From Fulvivirga ligni (GTDB lineage Bacteria; Bacteroidota; Bacteroidia; Cytophagales; Cyclobacteriaceae): a stretch of 64,000 bases of DNA. The DNA lies in the NCBI RefSeq assembly GCF_021389935.1, contig NZ_CP089979.1, forward strand, positions 663,001 to 727,000, in the 5' to 3' direction. The notes beneath the pieces are model-generated. The model worked only from the letters and a program-made list of their open reading frames with translations. It had not been told where the DNA came from and did no database searches. The position numbers were made by a program, and so were the translations under genes. Numbering within the stretch: position 1 is the first letter of the stretch; each line of letters opens with the position of its first letter. Positions 62,685-64,000 of the stretch are shown here, piece after piece.

Positions 62685-63285
62685 GAAAAAAACTAAAGCT
62701 GAGCTGGAGCAAATACTCGCTAAACAAGAGAAATATGAGCCAGCCGCTATCAGTGCGGCCACAACTGTTTTACAGGAAGAATTATATCAACTAGAGACTC
62801 CCACTTTTGCAGACCCAAGGGCTAGAACACTTACCAAAAGCTGGAATGACTTTAGGCGAACTTTTAGCGTGAGGGATATACTTCCAACGCTTTTGTTAGG
62901 GGCAGCTTTTATCACCATATTTTTCATTTATGACCGAGTGGGTTTATTCAATCTTGTACCAAAGGGATTTTGGAGGTTAACGATAACTACGGTTACTCTT
63001 AGTTCTTTTCTCATTGCTAATCACCATCTCTATTTCCTGATTCATGGGCGTGCTAATTCCTTTGTAGGGAAAGTTATTCTGGATTACACATTTTACATTG
63101 GACTGATAGTGTTTTTCATGATAATTATCTTATTTGTAGCAATTACCCATGGGCAAAGTGTTTCTGCATCACTACAAATGCCGCCAATTTTCGCCTTGGT
63201 AATCTTTTTATCCATACTAGTATTTATTCTCTTCGAGCTGATAGTGAAAGTTTTAAATTTCATGTTTAAGCTGAAATTTCTTTAA
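62656..63285 (+). CDS. Membrane protein with N-terminal helical tail
   Basis: A 209-residue protein from a GTG start (62656). Residues 1-45 are soluble (FKKKTKAELEQILAKQEKYEPAAISAATTVL, quoted in part), a pattern found at the start of several small Bacteroidota membrane proteins. Five hydrophobic segments follow (about 75-205), with NHHLYFLIHGRAN between two of them. Function unknown. Part of a cluster with the small membrane gene upstream and the 168-residue membrane gene downstream. Confidence 0.55.
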   Translation: MEEFFLKRFKKKTKAELEQILAKQEKYEPAAISAATTVLQEELYQLETPTFADPRARTLTKSWNDFRRTFSVRDILPTLLLGAAFITIFFIYDRVGLFNLVPKGFWRLTITTVTLSSFLIANHHLYFLIHGRANSFVGKVILDYTFYIGLIVFFMIIILFVAITHGQSVSASLQMPPIFALVIFLSILVFILFELIVKVLNFMFKLKFL

Positions 63286-63311
63286 AATATCCTCTTCTAA
63301 CAAAAATTAAA

Positions 63312-63818
63312 ATGACTAAGAAAGACTTCTTTATTCTGGTGATTAAAATACTGGGTTTGTATTTACTTATTGCAACCCTGTTTTCTGGAATGCCAAGTGC
63401 CATGAGCATGGCATTCGTTGAACCAGGTGCAGAAAATATCTTTTGGATAATTCTTATCGTCGGCTTGATCATAGGCCTATTTCTTCTCCTAATTTTTAAA
63501 GCTGATCACTTAGTTAGGTTGCTACAACTGGATAAAGGTTTTGATGATGAGCGAATTAATCTGGGTTCTCTAAACGCTGAAGACATCGTTAAAATTTCTC
63601 TGTTTCTAATTGGAGGTTTTATGATCGTAAAAAACATACCCAGCTTTATTAGCTACTGCTATATGGTTTTGAAATCTGACATAGGTGGCGAGACTATTCA
63701 AGACATGACTAAATTTTGGTGGGCAGTAGCAGCAATCAATGTATTCATCGGATTTATATTAATAACCAATTATAGACCTATTGCACAGAGGTTTGTCCAC
63801 ACTAACGCAGACAATTGA
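63312..63818 (+). CDS. Four-segment membrane protein
   Basis: A 168-residue membrane protein with segments at about 8-30, 43-62, 93-112 and 139-157, and a loop LQLDKGFDDERINLGSLNAEDIVKI between the second and third, quoted in part as DKGFDDERI. I do not recognise a named family. The stop codon overlaps a TTG start of the next small gene. Confidence 0.55.
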   Translation: MTKKDFFILVIKILGLYLLIATLFSGMPSAMSMAFVEPGAENIFWIILIVGLIIGLFLLLIFKADHLVRLLQLDKGFDDERINLGSLNAEDIVKISLFLIGGFMIVKNIPSFISYCYMVLKSDIGGETIQDMTKFWWAVAAINVFIGFILITNYRPIAQRFVHTNADN

Positions 63819-63967
63819 TCGAACTCATTCTAGTAATTTTAATAGCTTTCGTTTTTGCTAAGGCCAGCAAAAATAAAAGAGATAGCTCCATCTGGTGGGC
63901 CTTTGTAGGAATCATATATTATGCCACAGGCCGCTCATTAGCTTTATTAATGATATATGGGTGTTGA
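63815..63967 (+). CDS. Membrane protein start, probably frameshifted at 63959
   Basis: From the TTG at 63815 (overlapping the previous stop by 3 bases) the frame reads LIELILVILIAFVFAKASKN, then KRDSSIWWAFVGIIYYATGRSLALLMIYGC and stops after 50 residues. If one G is added to GGG at 63959-63961, the frame continues VLIVVGSANFSFR to the window edge. So the gene may be longer and run past position 64000. The pattern (IELILV..FAKASK.K......WW...G) is seen in small Bacteroidota membrane proteins of unknown function. Confidence 0.45.
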   Translation: MIELILVILIAFVFAKASKNKRDSSIWWAFVGIIYYATGRSLALLMIYGC

Positions 63968-64000
63968 TTGTAGTAGGTTCTGCCAACTTCTCATTTAGAG

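Noticed and set aside
1-64000. tRNA, rRNA, phage or transposase genes
   Set aside because: I looked for cloverleaf-like ends, rRNA motifs, integrase or DDE motifs and found none that could be supported by eye.

Overview
The window comes from a bacterium of the phylum Bacteroidota, most likely an order Cytophagales-type free-living gliding relative (inference). The evidence is two secreted proteins ending in a type IX secretion (T9SS) type-B sorting domain, each followed by a PorP/SprF-family outer-membrane protein; many SusC/TonB-type barrels; OmpA-type cell-wall anchors; and promoters of the Bacteroidota form TTG-N20-TAnnTTTG. The DNA is AT-rich with about 90 percent coding density. I saw no rRNA, tRNA, CRISPR array, phage or intact insertion sequence.

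Layout. 1-9.4 kb: end of coaX, a DUF697 membrane protein, an OmpA-like protein, an M20 dipeptidase, a KTSC protein, a cyclic-nucleotide-gated K+ channel, a choice-of-anchor-L/OmpA protein, a LEA-2 lipoprotein, a 2OG-Fe(II) oxygenase and a TPR protein. 9.5-12.2 kb: a T9SS cassette (FG-GAP adhesin-like protein plus PorP/SprF), both genes frameshifted. 12.2-20.6 kb: a large TonB-dependent-receptor-like barrel, an orphan HAMP/GAF sensor and a TolB-propeller/amidohydrolase. 20.7-25.9 kb: operon TetR - ABC exporter - HlyD - TolC whose ATPase domain has lost most catalytic motifs. 26-34.3 kb: small membrane proteins, a second T9SS cassette (PorP/SprF plus a 1300-residue DUF285-repeat protein) and a TPR histidine kinase/LytTR regulator pair. 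34.4-41 kb: accessory-looking region of small membrane proteins, lipoproteins, a hydrolase, a Reg_prop lipoprotein, a LysE exporter and palindromic GC-rich repeats. 41-46.7 kb: a response regulator - histidine kinase - Big2/DM13 lipoprotein - outer-membrane barrel operon plus a spondin-domain lipoprotein. 46.9-49.5 kb: a conserved cytosolic protein and a PorE-like TPR/propeller/OmpA lipoprotein. 49.5-53.9 kb: an iron-type operon (siderophore receptor, DUF4198, PepSY membrane protein). 54.1-61.4 kb: purM, a TMEM175-like channel, and a TetR - TolC - EmrA - EmrB efflux operon. 61.4-64 kb: small secreted and membrane proteins of unknown role.

The strongest new signals are regulatory. A 34-bp block (31 of 34 identical) containing a direct repeat of TATCAC lies at the same distance upstream of the OmpR-type regulator gene and of the separate spondin gene, which suggests one regulon: two-component system, DM13 lipoprotein, barrel and spondin protein. 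A siderophore-receptor promoter is bracketed by two dyads with TTATTTA/TAAATAA arms exactly 60 bp apart. A TetR promoter carries a CGTTTG-N8-CAAACG operator on its -33 element. Four reading-frame breaks fall at or beside short G/C runs, which suggests residual sequence errors or gene decay.
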